Source: Vibrio inusitatus
Lineage (GTDB): Bacteria; Pseudomonadota; Gammaproteobacteria; Enterobacterales; Vibrionaceae
Direction of reading: 5' to 3'
Assembly (NCBI GenBank): GCA_024346935.1
Contig: AP024878.1
Span: 1,798,001-1,862,000 of the forward strand
DNA: 64,000 bases
How positions within the stretch are numbered: the first letter of the stretch is position 1; each line of letters opens with the position of its first letter. Positions 1 through 9,077 of the stretch are shown here, one piece after another. A program made the translations under genes and the position numbers. The notes under the pieces were generated by a model. That model ran no database searches. It had not been told where the DNA came from and saw nothing but the letters and a program-made list of their open reading frames with translations.

Positions 1-118
1 TGTTTTGAGCGGTATAATGACTGAACAAGTTGCCTGCAGAAAACGAAGAACAGGCAGTGATCACTGCGCTGCTCATCATAATCAAACAAAAACGAATTGA
101 TTTATTCAACGCCAACAT
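1..118 (-). CDS. Partial lipoprotein gene, YcfL-like by position (cut by window edge)
   Basis: Only the first 39 codons are inside the window. The start ATG shares one base with the hinT stop (TAATG), so the two are probably translationally coupled. The visible residues give a short basic N-terminus, a hydrophobic stretch and a lipobox-like ITAC followed by SSFSAG, which fits a signal peptidase II lipoprotein. In enterobacteria hinT is followed by the lipoprotein genes ycfL and lpoB, so a YcfL-like product is the natural guess, but this rests on gene order only; too little sequence is present to assign a family. Confidence 0.6.
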   Translation of the reverse strand, partial: MLALNKSIRFCLIMMSSAVITACSSFSAGNLFSHYTAQN

Positions 119-468
119 TAACCAACCAACATAGGACCTAGTGGCTTGCCACCTACAAGGTGCATATGGATATGATAAACCTCTTGGCCGCCGAACGAAT
201 TACAGTTAACAATGAGGCGATAACCATCTTTTGCTATGCCTTCTTCTTTAGCGATCTTTGCAGCAACGGTGAACAGTCGACCTAACGCGCGTTCGTCTTC
301 TTCTGTAGCATCGTTTACGGTTGGGATAACATGATTTGGAACAATCAAAATGTGCGAAGGAGCACGCGGGTTAATATCGCGGAAAGCGCTAACCAACTCA
401 TCTTGATAAATGAGGTCGGTTTGTATCTCTTGACGTATGATTTTACTAAAAATAGTTTCTTCAGCCAT
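118..468 (-). CDS. hinT: HIT-family purine nucleoside phosphoramidase HinT
   Basis: This 116-residue protein matches HinT, a cytosolic dimeric hydrolase of adenosine 5'-phosphoramidates and lysyl-AMP. The histidine triad is visible near the C-terminus as HIHMHLVGG (H99, H101, H103), and the N-terminal ETIFSKIIR is typical. Length equals the family norm. It overlaps the following lipoprotein gene by one base, giving the hinT-lipoprotein order known from enterobacteria. The ATG is preceded by a modest AGAGAC ribosome site. Identification is firm; the physiological substrate is not visible from sequence. Confidence 0.95.
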   Translation of the reverse strand: MAEETIFSKIIRQEIQTDLIYQDELVSAFRDINPRAPSHILIVPNHVIPTVNDATEEDERALGRLFTVAAKIAKEEGIAKDGYRLIVNCNSFGGQEVYHIHMHLVGGKPLGPMLVG

Positions 469-692
469 GGTATGTCTCTAGCCTGTTCCGTAGTTATATC
501 AAGATTGTATCATTACCTAGCTAAATGCAAACTTCCTTAAGCGTAAAATAATAAAGGCGTGTCTTTTCAAATTTGGAAACTAATATTATTGTAAGCAATT
601 GTAATTTTTAGACATCCTCGCTATCTATAGAGATAAGATGTCGGTTGCATTCGTTCCGACGAATCTTATAACAATTAAAAGAAGGACCCCTT

Positions 693-1853
693 ATGCCAAT
701 TCAAATTGGTATTATCGATAAAGACCCGATCAGACTGGTCACCCCTTTACTCGATGATAGAGCCTCAAGTCGTCACACGATCTTTATAGGCGATTCAACT
801 CAAAAACCTATGTTCGATAAACTGAGCGTTGTACTTGGTATGCGCGGCATTAAGAGTGAGTTTTTTGAAATCCCCAACGTCTCCAACACTGCCATCATAA
901 AAAAAGAAATCATCCAGTTAGCTGAGCGTCTCAAGCTCACCGGTGAAGAAATCAAACTTAATGCAAGCTGCGGACTTCGCCACCGTTTACTCTCAGTCTA
1001 TGAAGTTGTGCGTAGTTATAAATGGCCTATTTTCGTCGTTGAGCCTAATACTGATAGTCTTAGTTGGTTATACCCTGACGACCTTCAAGACGCACAAGTG
1101 CAAGACCATATTACGATTGCCGATTATCTGACGATTTTTGGTGCTCATGCGGACTTCCCCGATCCCAATGACGCTATTCAAATTGACGATACGCTGCTTA
1201 AAATTTGTGAAAAGTGGGCAAGTAACGCTCTGGAACTTGGCCCTGGCCTTGCCACTCTCAATTTCTTGGCTACCACCTGCCGCAAGGAGCAAAAGCTCGA
1301 TGTGTCATTGTCAGAGAAGCAGCAAGGTTACCGAGAGCTCAATATCCTGCTTCAAGATTTGGTTGACTCAGAATTGGCAGCATACAGCAACGGTGTATTG
1401 ACCTTCCGTTCAGAGCAGGCAAGGCGTTTCTCAAATGGTGAGTGGTTGGAGTCATATGTTCATAGGCAGGTAAAGTCTGTACAACAAGAATTGACAACCA
1501 TTCAAGACTGTTCTTTGAATGTTCAAGTCACGCGCAAGATTGGCGAAAAAGAAGTTCGCAATGAACTGGACGTCGCAACTGTTGTGAATAACAAACTGCA
1601 TATCATTGAGTGTAAAACCAAAGGTATGCGTGATGATGGTGACGATACACTCTATAAGCTCGAATCCTTACGTGACCTACTTGGCGGACTGCAAGCTCGA
1701 GCGATGCTAGTCAGTTTCAGGCCGCTACGCTACAACGACATTACCCGTGCGATGGATCTTGGACTGGGTTTGATTGGCCCTGAAGAACTAAAAGATTTGA
1801 GAACCCATTTGCGAGAATGGTTAATCAAAGCAGGTGGAACAGACCTGATCTAA
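693..1853 (+). CDS. Stand-alone CARF-domain nuclease (DUF1887, VC1899/Card1/Can2-like)
   Basis: This 386-residue protein has an N-terminal CARF-type Rossmann domain (about 1-140), a middle winged-helix-like part and a C-terminal PD-(D/E)xK nuclease domain (about 245-380). The nuclease core is visible: NGEWLE (249-253 region), E291-L-D293, then IIECKTKG with E306 and K308. The architecture is that of Card1/Can2 enzymes, which are activated by cyclic tetra-adenylate and cut DNA or RNA, and the protein is very close to what I recall of V. cholerae VC1899. The CARF ligand loop reads NASCGLRHR rather than the NxTGGTK-like loop usual in CRISPR-linked members. A good AAGGA site precedes the ATG. No CRISPR array, Cas10 or other cas gene is present. 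The fold is confident; the activating ligand is unknown. Confidence 0.9.
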   Translation: MPIQIGIIDKDPIRLVTPLLDDRASSRHTIFIGDSTQKPMFDKLSVVLGMRGIKSEFFEIPNVSNTAIIKKEIIQLAERLKLTGEEIKLNASCGLRHRLLSVYEVVRSYKWPIFVVEPNTDSLSWLYPDDLQDAQVQDHITIADYLTIFGAHADFPDPNDAIQIDDTLLKICEKWASNALELGPGLATLNFLATTCRKEQKLDVSLSEKQQGYRELNILLQDLVDSELAAYSNGVLTFRSEQARRFSNGEWLESYVHRQVKSVQQELTTIQDCSLNVQVTRKIGEKEVRNELDVATVVNNKLHIIECKTKGMRDDGDDTLYKLESLRDLLGGLQARAMLVSFRPLRYNDITRAMDLGLGLIGPEELKDLRTHLREWLIKAGGTDLI

Positions 1854-1868
1854 TCTTCCTTAAAAGTA

Positions 1869-1893
1869 AAAGGCCTGATTAAATCAGGCCTTT
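1869..1893. terminator. Bidirectional rho-independent terminator
   Basis: A GGCCTGATT/AATCAGGCC stem is flanked by A and T runs on both sides. It lies between the convergent CARF nuclease and uridine phosphorylase genes and can serve both strands. Confidence 0.85.
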
Positions 1894-1914
1894 TTTATCA
1901 GTCAAATCTCAGAA

Positions 1915-2685
1915 CTAAGACTCTAATACACGCCGAGCAGCTTCGACTACGGTACGAATTGATAAGCCTTCAATCTCTTTCATCTTCGATTGATCAGGGA
2001 TCTCTTGTTGCGTTCGATTGATAATAACCCCAGCAACACAGCCTGCTCGTAGCCCCGAACTTGCACACATAGTAAGTAAAGTTGCAGATTCCATCTCAAA
2101 GTTTAGAACCCCCATATCCTGCCATTCCTGCATTGAACCTTGGAATCGCTTAACAACGCGGCCACTAAAAGTATCATAGCGTTCCTGGCCTGGATAAAAT
2201 GTATCACTCGATGCAGTTACGCCGGTATGCACAGTCGCTTTCTCGCTAAGTGCAGCTTCCTTCATCGCTAGAGCAATATTGAAATCGGCTACTGCAGGAA
2301 ACTCCATTGGGGCGAAATGCAAACTAGCACCATCTAAACGCACAGACCCGGTGGTCACAATCATATCACCCACATTGACATGGGGTTGAATTGCACCCGT
2401 TGTTCCTACTCGCAAAAACGTATCTACGCCAAGTTGAGCCAACTCTTCTACCGCAATAGAGGTTGATGGCCCGCCAATACCCGTAGAGCACACAACCACT
2501 TTTTTACCTGCAAGGTCCGCTAGATAAACGGTGTATTCTCGATGACTGGCAAGAAACACTGGATTGTCCATACATTCAGCAATACGCTTAACACGATCCG
2601 GATCACCCGGAATAATAGCTAATGTTGCGCCCTGCAGATCATTCTTATTTACACCCAAGTGAAACACGTTTTGTTCAGTAGTCAT
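1915..2685 (-). CDS. udp: Uridine phosphorylase
   Basis: This 256-residue protein is a PNP/UDP-family enzyme that converts uridine and phosphate to uracil and ribose-1-phosphate in pyrimidine salvage. The N-terminal [14 protein letters not shown] and the motifs [25 protein letters not shown] and FEMESATLL are characteristic; the E-M-E segment binds ribose. The ATG at 2685 sits 8 bases after AAGGG and is preferred over an in-frame GTG one codon upstream. It is monocistronic, ends at a strong shared terminator and has a CRP-like site upstream, consistent with catabolite (and perhaps CytR) control as in enterobacteria. Confidence 0.94.
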   Translation of the reverse strand: MTTEQNVFHLGVNKNDLQGATLAIIPGDPDRVKRIAECMDNPVFLASHREYTVYLADLAGKKVVVCSTGIGGPSTSIAVEELAQLGVDTFLRVGTTGAIQPHVNVGDMIVTTGSVRLDGASLHFAPMEFPAVADFNIALAMKEAALSEKATVHTGVTASSDTFYPGQERYDTFSGRVVKRFQGSMQEWQDMGVLNFEMESATLLTMCASSGLRAGCVAGVIINRTQQEIPDQSKMKEIEGLSIRTVVEAARRVLES

Positions 2686-2749
2686 CACAATACCCTTCTA
2701 ATGTGGTCATTATTTAGCGACCACTCTAGACAATATAATCACGACCGAT

Positions 2750-2765
2750 TGTGACTATGGTCACG
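2750..2765. promoter_or_regulatory. CRP-like site upstream of udp
   Basis: TGTGACTATGGTCACG has the TGTGA-N6-TCACR form of a CRP operator and lies 65 bases upstream of the udp start. udp is a classic CRP/CytR target in E. coli, so the context supports the call. Binding is inferred. Confidence 0.6.
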
Positions 2766-2851
2766 ATTATTAATTACCTTATTGGAGTGGTTTCAAGGTT
2801 AAACGGTTGCTATCACATTCTAGATTACGAAAAACAATATCCTAAAACTCA

Positions 2852-2874
2852 AAAAGCCTCGAACAATCGAGGCT
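2852..2874 (-). terminator. Rho-independent terminator of the CBS-domain gene
   Basis: On the minus strand AAGCCTCG/CGAGGCTT forms a stem with a short loop followed by TTTTT, 30 bases after the stop codon of the CBS-domain gene. Confidence 0.8.
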
Positions 2875-2903
2875 TATCTGATTTCCACTAATAACGTCAA
2901 AAG

Positions 2904-3320
2904 CTAAATCGGATTTTTAAAGCACAAATCAATAGATGCCCCTACGGCTTTAAGAACATCGCTACGTGAAATAATACCGACCAATTTTCCACTATCAATC
3001 ACTGGATACACTTTCGGTTTGCCTACTTGCATCATTGACGCTAAATCGATGATTGAGGTTTCAGGGGTCACTGATAGGACTTCTTTGTACATACAATCAC
3101 TAACAATATGCGTGTCTTGGCAGTGGTAACTCACCTTTATCAACTTATCGAGCAAATCTTGCTCCGACAAGAATCCCACGACTTCTTCCTGTTCATTAAT
3201 CACAGGGCCCCCGACATGCTCGGAGCGCAAAACTTTTTCCAGTGCTGCAGACAATGACATACCTGGGGTAAATGTAACTGCTTGATGGCTCATATAATCT
3301 TTAACTTTTAATGACTGCAT
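2904..3320 (-). CDS. CBS-domain pair protein
   Basis: The 138-residue product is essentially two tandem CBS domains (about 5-65 and 75-130), with MSHQAVTFTPGMSL opening the first and CMYKEVLSVTPETSI opening the second, each followed by a GxxSxxDL/V-type strand (GFLSEQDLL, GIISRSDVL). Such modules bind adenine nucleotides and act as energy sensors or allosteric partners; the partner is not visible here. I chose the internal ATG at 3320 because it follows AAGGAGT by five bases; the longer frame has no ribosome site. It stands alone, with its own terminator. Confidence 0.85.
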   Translation of the reverse strand: MQSLKVKDYMSHQAVTFTPGMSLSAALEKVLRSEHVGGPVINEQEEVVGFLSEQDLLDKLIKVSYHCQDTHIVSDCMYKEVLSVTPETSIIDLASMMQVGKPKVYPVIDSGKLVGIISRSDVLKAVGASIDLCFKNPI

Positions 3321-3526
3321 TCTGGACTCCTTCCACACAACGTCACGCTACCTGTTAAGTGTCGACCAAATTTGAGAATTTACTAAATTGTTTTTACCTA
3401 TTTCAGTAATAACTCATACCTTTCAGGAAATACGACAATCACTTAGCGTATAAGGTTTCACAGATCTCAGTGTTCACACAGGCGCAATCTGTTATTGTGC
3501 TAGTCTATTTCCTTAGGTTTTATATC

Positions 3527-3796
3527 ATGTTGAATCACCTCTTTTCTTCCGTTAAGCAATGGTTTTCAGAACTCAGCGAATTTCAATCGAGAGTTTGGGT
3601 TGTTCACGTGAAGGAAAGCCGTTTTAAGGACGAGTCTTTTGTCATAAACGAGGATAACTTTACCCAAGACCTCGAATGGATGAAGCGCAGAGAGTACACA
3701 ACAGAGATGCTTGAATCTGTTGATAAAATGAAGCCCTCACAAGTTCGCGTTTTTAAGCTCTCACATGCTGAGCATCAACTAATGAGAGTAAAATAA
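3527..3796 (+). CDS. Small hypothetical protein, 89 residues
   Basis: I do not recognise a family. The product is soluble, charged and tryptophan-rich (KQWFSELSEF, VWVVHVKES, DLEWMKRREY). The ATG at 3527 lies just behind a plausible -10 and an AGG ribosome site; an upstream in-frame start at 3470 would translate promoter-like sequence. It is flanked by intergenic DNA and not obviously part of an operon. Codon usage looks like the neighbouring genes, which argues for a real gene. Confidence 0.6.
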   Translation: MLNHLFSSVKQWFSELSEFQSRVWVVHVKESRFKDESFVINEDNFTQDLEWMKRREYTTEMLESVDKMKPSQVRVFKLSHAEHQLMRVK

Positions 3797-3893
3797 CCAC
3801 CCTCACACAATTGCTTTAATCTATTTAACAAACTCACTGTTTTTTAACGAGAAATAGTCTAATTTTAATGGAACACAAGGATTTGGTTTCATT

Positions 3894-5030
3894 ATGACAA
3901 TGACGTCTAAAAAACAGGAAATTTGCGTCGCTTTCTGCGCCATTGCTATCTCTTTTACCTGCGATGCTGAGTCAGGTACAGAAAGTCCCGAACTCACCGC
4001 CCCCGCATGGTTTGTTGAAATACCGTCCGTACCAAGCAAATTTGACTGGTTGCTAGTGAATAAAGGCGAGTTACTCGGCGGTGATATCATTGCAATGTAC
4101 GATGAACGTGTTGAATTTGATAGTGATGAAGTGGGCGTTCATAAAGTTAAAATGAAAGATATCAAAGAGCTGCGTACCAAAGACATTATGCAGTTGCGCT
4201 TTCTTGATGGCTCTATTATTGAGGGACACATTGTCATTGATGAAGACAGTGTTTACCTGATGGAGCTCCCTTCAGTGACTTACCCTAGAGAAAACATTCT
4301 GTCTATTACGCCTTCTGAAAAAAGTGGCGAAAGCCTTTGGATCGGTGAAATAAGTGCTGGATTGAATTTTAAATCCGGTAACACGGAGAGTTTTGATTAT
4401 TACGCCAATTTGGATCTTCGCTATCTCATTACTACGGGGCGCTTTACGGTTAGCTATCGAGGTGTTTATGAAGAAGTCCGAGAAACCGCGACGGGTAGCA
4501 CTGTCACCACCGAGGACAATCACAGATTCACCGCCAAATACGACTACTTTTATTCACACAAGTTGTATTTCACTCTGCCAAGCTACGACTTAATTATTGA
4601 TAAGTTTCGAAACATTCAACATCAAACCTCATTGGGTGTTGCCGTAGGTTATGAGGTTATCGACATAAAAGGCATGGACCTTGAAGTGTATGCTGGCCCA
4701 AGTGCTCAGCACACAGAGTTTGTTAACGTAGAGCCTGGTGAAGAGAACAAGGTTCTCTCCCCTGCACTGGCATTTGGTCTTGATTTTGAATACGACATCA
4801 CCTCGGACATTGAGTACTTCTTAATCTACGATGCCAAGATTGTAAACGAGGAATCTGGACAGTTTATTCAACGCATTGAAACCGGTTTTGATATCGAATT
4901 AATTGATGATTTTGACTTAGAGCTTATTACGGTAATTGATAATACTGTTAATCCCATTGCTGATGAAGATGGTGTTCAACCTGAGTCCACCGATATTGTA
5001 TTTACGGTGGGTATCGAATATGAATTTTGA
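3894..5030 (+). CDS. DUF481 outer-membrane protein (YdiY-like)
   Basis: The 378-residue protein has a weak N-terminal signal-like segment, then a small globular part (about 45-140, with LLGGDIIAMYDERVEFDSD resembling a periplasmic sensor-like fold), followed by a DUF481 beta-barrel that begins at GEISAGLNFKSGNTES and ends in TVGIEYEF with the aromatic C-terminal residue of outer-membrane barrels. DUF481 proteins such as YdiY are described as salt- or acid-induced, of unknown function. The ORF stands 97 bases before the HlyD gene and may be separately transcribed. Confidence 0.8.
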   Translation: MTMTSKKQEICVAFCAIAISFTCDAESGTESPELTAPAWFVEIPSVPSKFDWLLVNKGELLGGDIIAMYDERVEFDSDEVGVHKVKMKDIKELRTKDIMQLRFLDGSIIEGHIVIDEDSVYLMELPSVTYPRENILSITPSEKSGESLWIGEISAGLNFKSGNTESFDYYANLDLRYLITTGRFTVSYRGVYEEVRETATGSTVTTEDNHRFTAKYDYFYSHKLYFTLPSYDLIIDKFRNIQHQTSLGVAVGYEVIDIKGMDLEVYAGPSAQHTEFVNVEPGEENKVLSPALAFGLDFEYDITSDIEYFLIYDAKIVNEESGQFIQRIETGFDIELIDDFDLELITVIDNTVNPIADEDGVQPESTDIVFTVGIEYEF

Positions 5031-5127
5031 TCTAGCTATACACTCAGGTCATAAGTATATAAAATGTAAAGATATTTACTGACTAGCAACATAATAATTA
5101 CCCAAAAATGGATGTCTGAGGTAACAC

Positions 5128-6315
5128 ATGAGCGATAACAAAGAAAATACACCTAAAACAGAAGCCTCTGAAAATGACTCACAACCTGCACAGCAAATAG
5201 AAGCAGAAAAGGACACTGCGGCTGAAAACGCTAACAGTCAAGATTCTCAATCTCAGCCTGATCCCGTAAAAAAAATCACCCGTAACGTATTCATTGTCGT
5301 TGCTCTCATATTTGTTTGGTATTTGGTCGCTGACAGACATACACCATGGACCGATGAGGCTCGAGTTCAAGCCTATGTGATCCCTATTATCCCTCAAGTT
5401 TCTGGCAAGATAATGAGCGTCAACGTAGTTCAAGATGGTGCAATTGAGCGCGGCGACGAATTGTTTCAAATTGATCCTGCTGACTATGAGTTGAATATTG
5501 AACTCGCAGAGTCCGAGCTCGAAATTGCAGGGCAAGAGATTGGCGCGGGTATGGCGAGTGTGGTGACGGCACAAGCCGGTCTCGTTGAAGCACAAACCAA
5601 CCTTGAGCATGTCAATGTGCAAAGTGCGCGAGTATTCGAATTAGAACAAAGAAAACTCTACTCCAAATCTGATGGTGACAAAGCTCGCGCTGCCATAAAG
5701 CAAGCTAAAGCTCAGGTTCGCAGCGCTGAAGCGAACCTCGATAAAGCTAAGCAATCTTTAGGGCCTCAAGGAGAATCGAATCCGCGAATAAGAACAGCAA
5801 TGGCAAAGCTAAAACAAGCTCAGCTAGACCTCAGTCGTACTACCGTTGTAGCGCCAACGTCAGGCGGGATAACAAACTTGCAAGTTGACGTAGGCTACTA
5901 TGCAAACCTTGGGGCACCTGTGATGACATTTGTTGATGCCGATGATGTCTGGATTGAGGCTAACCTAAAAGAAAACAACCTTGCAAACCTAAAGGTTGGC
6001 GACCCCGTTGATATCTCACTCGATATTACTCCAGGAAAGATTTATAAAGGGAGCGTACGCAGCATAGGCTTTGCTGTAGCAAGTGGTTCAAATGATGCCG
6101 TAGGTGGTTTAGTGACGGTTAAATCCAGTACTGGTTGGTTACGAGAGCCTCAAAGATTCCCTGTTATCATCTCATTTGATGAGCCTATTGCTCCAGGACT
6201 TCGTCGCGTTGGTGGGCAAGCAGACGTGCAGTTCTATACCAGTGACAACTTTATTCTTAATGGCATTGCTAAGGCTTATATTCGTCTGTTGAGTTGGATC
6301 TCCTATGTCTACTAA
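5128..6315 (+). CDS. HlyD-family periplasmic adaptor (EmrA/AaeA-type)
   Basis: This 395-residue membrane-fusion protein has a charged N-terminal tail (1-50, rich in E, D, Q and S), one membrane helix (about 55-72, VFIVVALIFVWYLVA), a lipoyl half-motif (VIPIIPQVSGKIMSV), a long coiled-coil hairpin rich in A, E and K (about 130-235), and a beta-barrel part (TTVVAPTSGGI, VDADDVWIEANLKE). Such adaptors link inner-membrane pumps to TolC. A GAGGTAA site precedes the ATG. The stop overlaps the next gene by 11 bases, so the two form one translational unit. The acidic N-tail is longer than in EmrA. Confidence 0.9.
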   Translation: MSDNKENTPKTEASENDSQPAQQIEAEKDTAAENANSQDSQSQPDPVKKITRNVFIVVALIFVWYLVADRHTPWTDEARVQAYVIPIIPQVSGKIMSVNVVQDGAIERGDELFQIDPADYELNIELAESELEIAGQEIGAGMASVVTAQAGLVEAQTNLEHVNVQSARVFELEQRKLYSKSDGDKARAAIKQAKAQVRSAEANLDKAKQSLGPQGESNPRIRTAMAKLKQAQLDLSRTTVVAPTSGGITNLQVDVGYYANLGAPVMTFVDADDVWIEANLKENNLANLKVGDPVDISLDITPGKIYKGSVRSIGFAVASGSNDAVGGLVTVKSSTGWLREPQRFPVIISFDEPIAPGLRRVGGQADVQFYTSDNFILNGIAKAYIRLLSWISYVY

Positions 6316-7357
6316 CAGACGCACCTACACACTTTACATAAAATCTGCACTGCAAGATGCCATGATGGTAAGACAGCTCAGATTTGGCGTTGGGGTCGCT
6401 ATATCAGCGGCCATCGCTTATATCTTCAATTGGTCACTATCATTTTTATTCCCTATTTTTACCACCTTGCTTCTGTCGATGCCAGTGCCTCAAATGACGC
6501 CAAAACAATTGGCAAGAGGGTTACTAAACACTGTAAAGGGGTTCTGTTTTGGGTTAATTTTTTCATTAGCCTTATTAAAGTTCCCACCGATCTTTTTGAT
6601 CTTGATGTTTGTTGCACTGTTTAATATTTACTATTACTTAAATCGAGGCGGATCATTTTGGTTGACATTAATGACCATGCTTTCCACTTTGATACTGCCA
6701 ATGCTTTCCTATATGTCAGATGGACTGGCTATTGGTTTCTCATTGGGGTTTGTAGCGTCGGCGTGGGCAGCAATGATATTCGTCTATCTCATTTACTTCA
6801 TACTGCCTGATACCGAAAAGATCACACTACCGTCACCACCGCCGTTTAAAAATGTCTATTCTCCAGTTGCCGCGCAACTTGCTCTTAAAAGTACTCTCGT
6901 TGCCTTTCCTATCGTGGCTTATTGCATAACCTTTGCGCGAGTTGATTTGCTGCTGACCATGATTTTTGCCGCTATGTTTACACTTAAACCTGAACTAAGT
7001 GCAGGCAAGGAAGCGGGAAGAAATTCCCTTATCTCTACCGTGCTAGGTGGACTAATTGCCTTTGTTTTTTATTGGGCGCTGGTAGCTATTCCGCTGTTCT
7101 CGTTCTTTATTATATTGATGTTTGGTATTGCTCTGTATGTGGGAGTGAATATCTACTCCAGTAACCCAAACGCCAAGTACTACGGCTCAGCAATGACCTG
7201 CATCATAGTGTTAATTAACGGTAATATGGGGGCTGACTCGGACTTTGTCAGTGCTTTAATTTCTCGGATTTTCTTTATTTCATTGGCAATTCTTTACATT
7301 GTTGTGGCACTTCGAGTACTCGATGCCTTTGTATTTAACAAAAACAAACCACTATAA
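6305..7357 (+). CDS. DUF2955 inner-membrane protein, probable efflux partner of the adaptor
   Basis: The 350-residue protein is almost all hydrophobic, with about ten predicted membrane helices in two related blocks (about 25-165 and 185-340), a layout like the FUSC/AaeB aromatic-acid exporters. DUF2955 proteins are commonly paired with HlyD adaptors. The start overlaps the adaptor gene by 11 bases. The likely role is export of a small organic acid or drug through a TolC-type channel; the substrate cannot be told from sequence. Confidence 0.85.
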   Translation: MSTNRRTYTLYIKSALQDAMMVRQLRFGVGVAISAAIAYIFNWSLSFLFPIFTTLLLSMPVPQMTPKQLARGLLNTVKGFCFGLIFSLALLKFPPIFLILMFVALFNIYYYLNRGGSFWLTLMTMLSTLILPMLSYMSDGLAIGFSLGFVASAWAAMIFVYLIYFILPDTEKITLPSPPPFKNVYSPVAAQLALKSTLVAFPIVAYCITFARVDLLLTMIFAAMFTLKPELSAGKEAGRNSLISTVLGGLIAFVFYWALVAIPLFSFFIILMFGIALYVGVNIYSSNPNAKYYGSAMTCIIVLINGNMGADSDFVSALISRIFFISLAILYIVVALRVLDAFVFNKNKPL

Positions 7358-7375
7358 ACTAGAGCCAAACTAAAA

Positions 7376-7398
7376 AAGGGAAGCATTTCGCCTCCCTT
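7376..7398. terminator. Intergenic hairpin between convergent genes, probable terminator
   Basis: A nine-base stem with one mismatch (AAGGGAAGC/GCCTCCCTT) is preceded by six A, giving a U tract on the minus strand. It can end transcription of the M48 protease gene and stall that of the DUF2955 gene. Confidence 0.7.
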
Positions 7399-7419
7399 CG
7401 TTTGATTATAGAGTGCCCA

Positions 7420-8856
7420 TTACTTATATGGTGCTTCGACAATCACTTTCACTTTTTCACCCGCTTTAAGCGCCTCGGTTTCATCGACTGCATTCATTAC
7501 CGCCAAGAACTCAGCTGAACCCTTACTGTGCGTTTCTTTAGATATCAAATCGATGGTCTCACCTTGGTTAGCTTCAATAACCTTGAGCTCTAATTGAGTA
7601 ATAGATGCCAGTTCCTTATCCGTCATCGGGCGGAAAGTAGCCGCGCTATCATTCGCTGTCTTTTGCTTATTCTCAGTAGAAATAGTCACAATCTGATAGG
7701 TATCGATGCCCATATTCACCCACCCTCGGGTCATGTAACTGGTGCCTTTTTTGTCCTTGTTTGACAGCGTAATACTGTACAAAGAACTATCCCAATTGAG
7801 CTTCTTCTCATCAACGTCTAGCTCCATACCATAGCGACGTTTCAATTCGTTCTGGAAACGAAGTGCGTGCTCTTTTGCACTGAACTCATTTGACGCAATG
7901 CTTAATACGACAGCAGCATCTTGTTCTTTATCTATCGCTGCAACTGCAGTGGGTTGATTAACGGTTTGCCACTCTTCTGGAAAGTCGATCACAAACTTCA
8001 TATCAGGTTGCAGGAATGTTTGCTCTCTAAATAATCCCTTGCCAGGATTTTGTCCCACCAAAAGTCCATCTATTTGAGCAATAAAATCTTTATGAATGGG
8101 TGCGAGCACTGCCACATTCAGGTTCTTAGCTTCTTCTGTCACATCCGAAACCCGATCAGGTGTGTATGGATGAGAATCAAAATAGCTTCTTTCTGATTCT
8201 TGCTTGGTTTTAATCTCCACCGACCTATTCAAGCGACTCAAGATGCTGTTCATTGCAAGAGGGTCATAACCCGCCTTAGCGGCAAGTTGAATGCCAAGCT
8301 TGTCTGCCTCACTCTCATGCCCGCGACTGTAGCCCGCCATAAGTAGGCTGTTACCGGTAGAAATTGGCGCATTAATGAGATTACCCAGATCTTCGTTGAT
8401 CACTCCTCCAACGATATTGCCCGGCAACTCCACTAAGCCAGGCAACACACTCGATTGCATCTGCTGCACCGAGTGACGCTCAGTAACGTGAATAATTTCG
8501 TGAGCCATGACACAGGCTAGCTCATCTTCGTTGTTCACTAGGCTAAGCAAGCCACGTGAGACAAAGATGTATCCCCCAGGAAGCGCAAACGCATTGGGAA
8601 TGGCATCATCAACAATTTTAAACTGGAATTCAAACTCAGGGTTTTCAATGTGGCTAACAAGACGAGCACCGACTTGTTGAACATAAGCTTCCATCTGGTT
8701 TTTATCATAAACGCCCATCTGCATTTCTACTGCAACAGCATTTTGTGCGCCAACCTGCTTGTCATAATCAGTGCTGACACTGCATGCAGCTAAACCAAGA
8801 GCGACAGCTGAAACTATGAATGTTCTGGCTACATTCTTCTCTACAAAAATATTCAT
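7420..8856 (-). CDS. M48-family metalloprotease lipoprotein
   Basis: The product (478 residues) is a zinc peptidase of the YggG/BepA type. The start at 8856 gives a lipoprotein signal with lipobox LAAC and follows an AAGGAAG ribosome site; the longer frame lacks both. The zinc site is VMAHEIIHVTERH (HExxH) with the third ligand in the GHESEADKLG segment. After the peptidase domain (about 45-250) comes a long C-terminal extension (about 260-478) whose end, ANQGETIDLISKE, resembles a LysM-like fold. Such proteins act in periplasmic outer-membrane quality control. It is monocistronic. Confidence 0.9.
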   Translation of the reverse strand: MNIFVEKNVARTFIVSAVALGLAACSVSTDYDKQVGAQNAVAVEMQMGVYDKNQMEAYVQQVGARLVSHIENPEFEFQFKIVDDAIPNAFALPGGYIFVSRGLLSLVNNEDELACVMAHEIIHVTERHSVQQMQSSVLPGLVELPGNIVGGVINEDLGNLINAPISTGNSLLMAGYSRGHESEADKLGIQLAAKAGYDPLAMNSILSRLNRSVEIKTKQESERSYFDSHPYTPDRVSDVTEEAKNLNVAVLAPIHKDFIAQIDGLLVGQNPGKGLFREQTFLQPDMKFVIDFPEEWQTVNQPTAVAAIDKEQDAAVVLSIASNEFSAKEHALRFQNELKRRYGMELDVDEKKLNWDSSLYSITLSNKDKKGTSYMTRGWVNMGIDTYQIVTISTENKQKTANDSAATFRPMTDKELASITQLELKVIEANQGETIDLISKETHSKGSAEFLAVMNAVDETEALKAGEKVKVIVEAPYK

Positions 8857-9077
8857 ATCTTCCTTGCTTACATTTTGTTTCATATCTCTTGATAATAACA
8901 AAACTTCATCATCAAGATAGCGGTTCAATACACTATTTCTAAATCCATGGCCGAAATATCATGATATTGCTGAAATTAACCACGCAGGTAACGAAAAAAT
9001 TCAAACAAATCATAGACTCATGTTGACTGACACCGAGCAAATTCCTAGCCTAATAGAAACATCCAGTGAGAATTATC

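Noticed and set aside
331..540. 69-residue plus-strand frame overlapping hinT
   Set aside because: Antisense to a well-identified gene and without its own ribosome site.
5179..5622. 147-residue antisense frame inside the HlyD gene
   Set aside because: It is a shadow of the acidic and coiled-coil coding region, with no start signals or family pattern.
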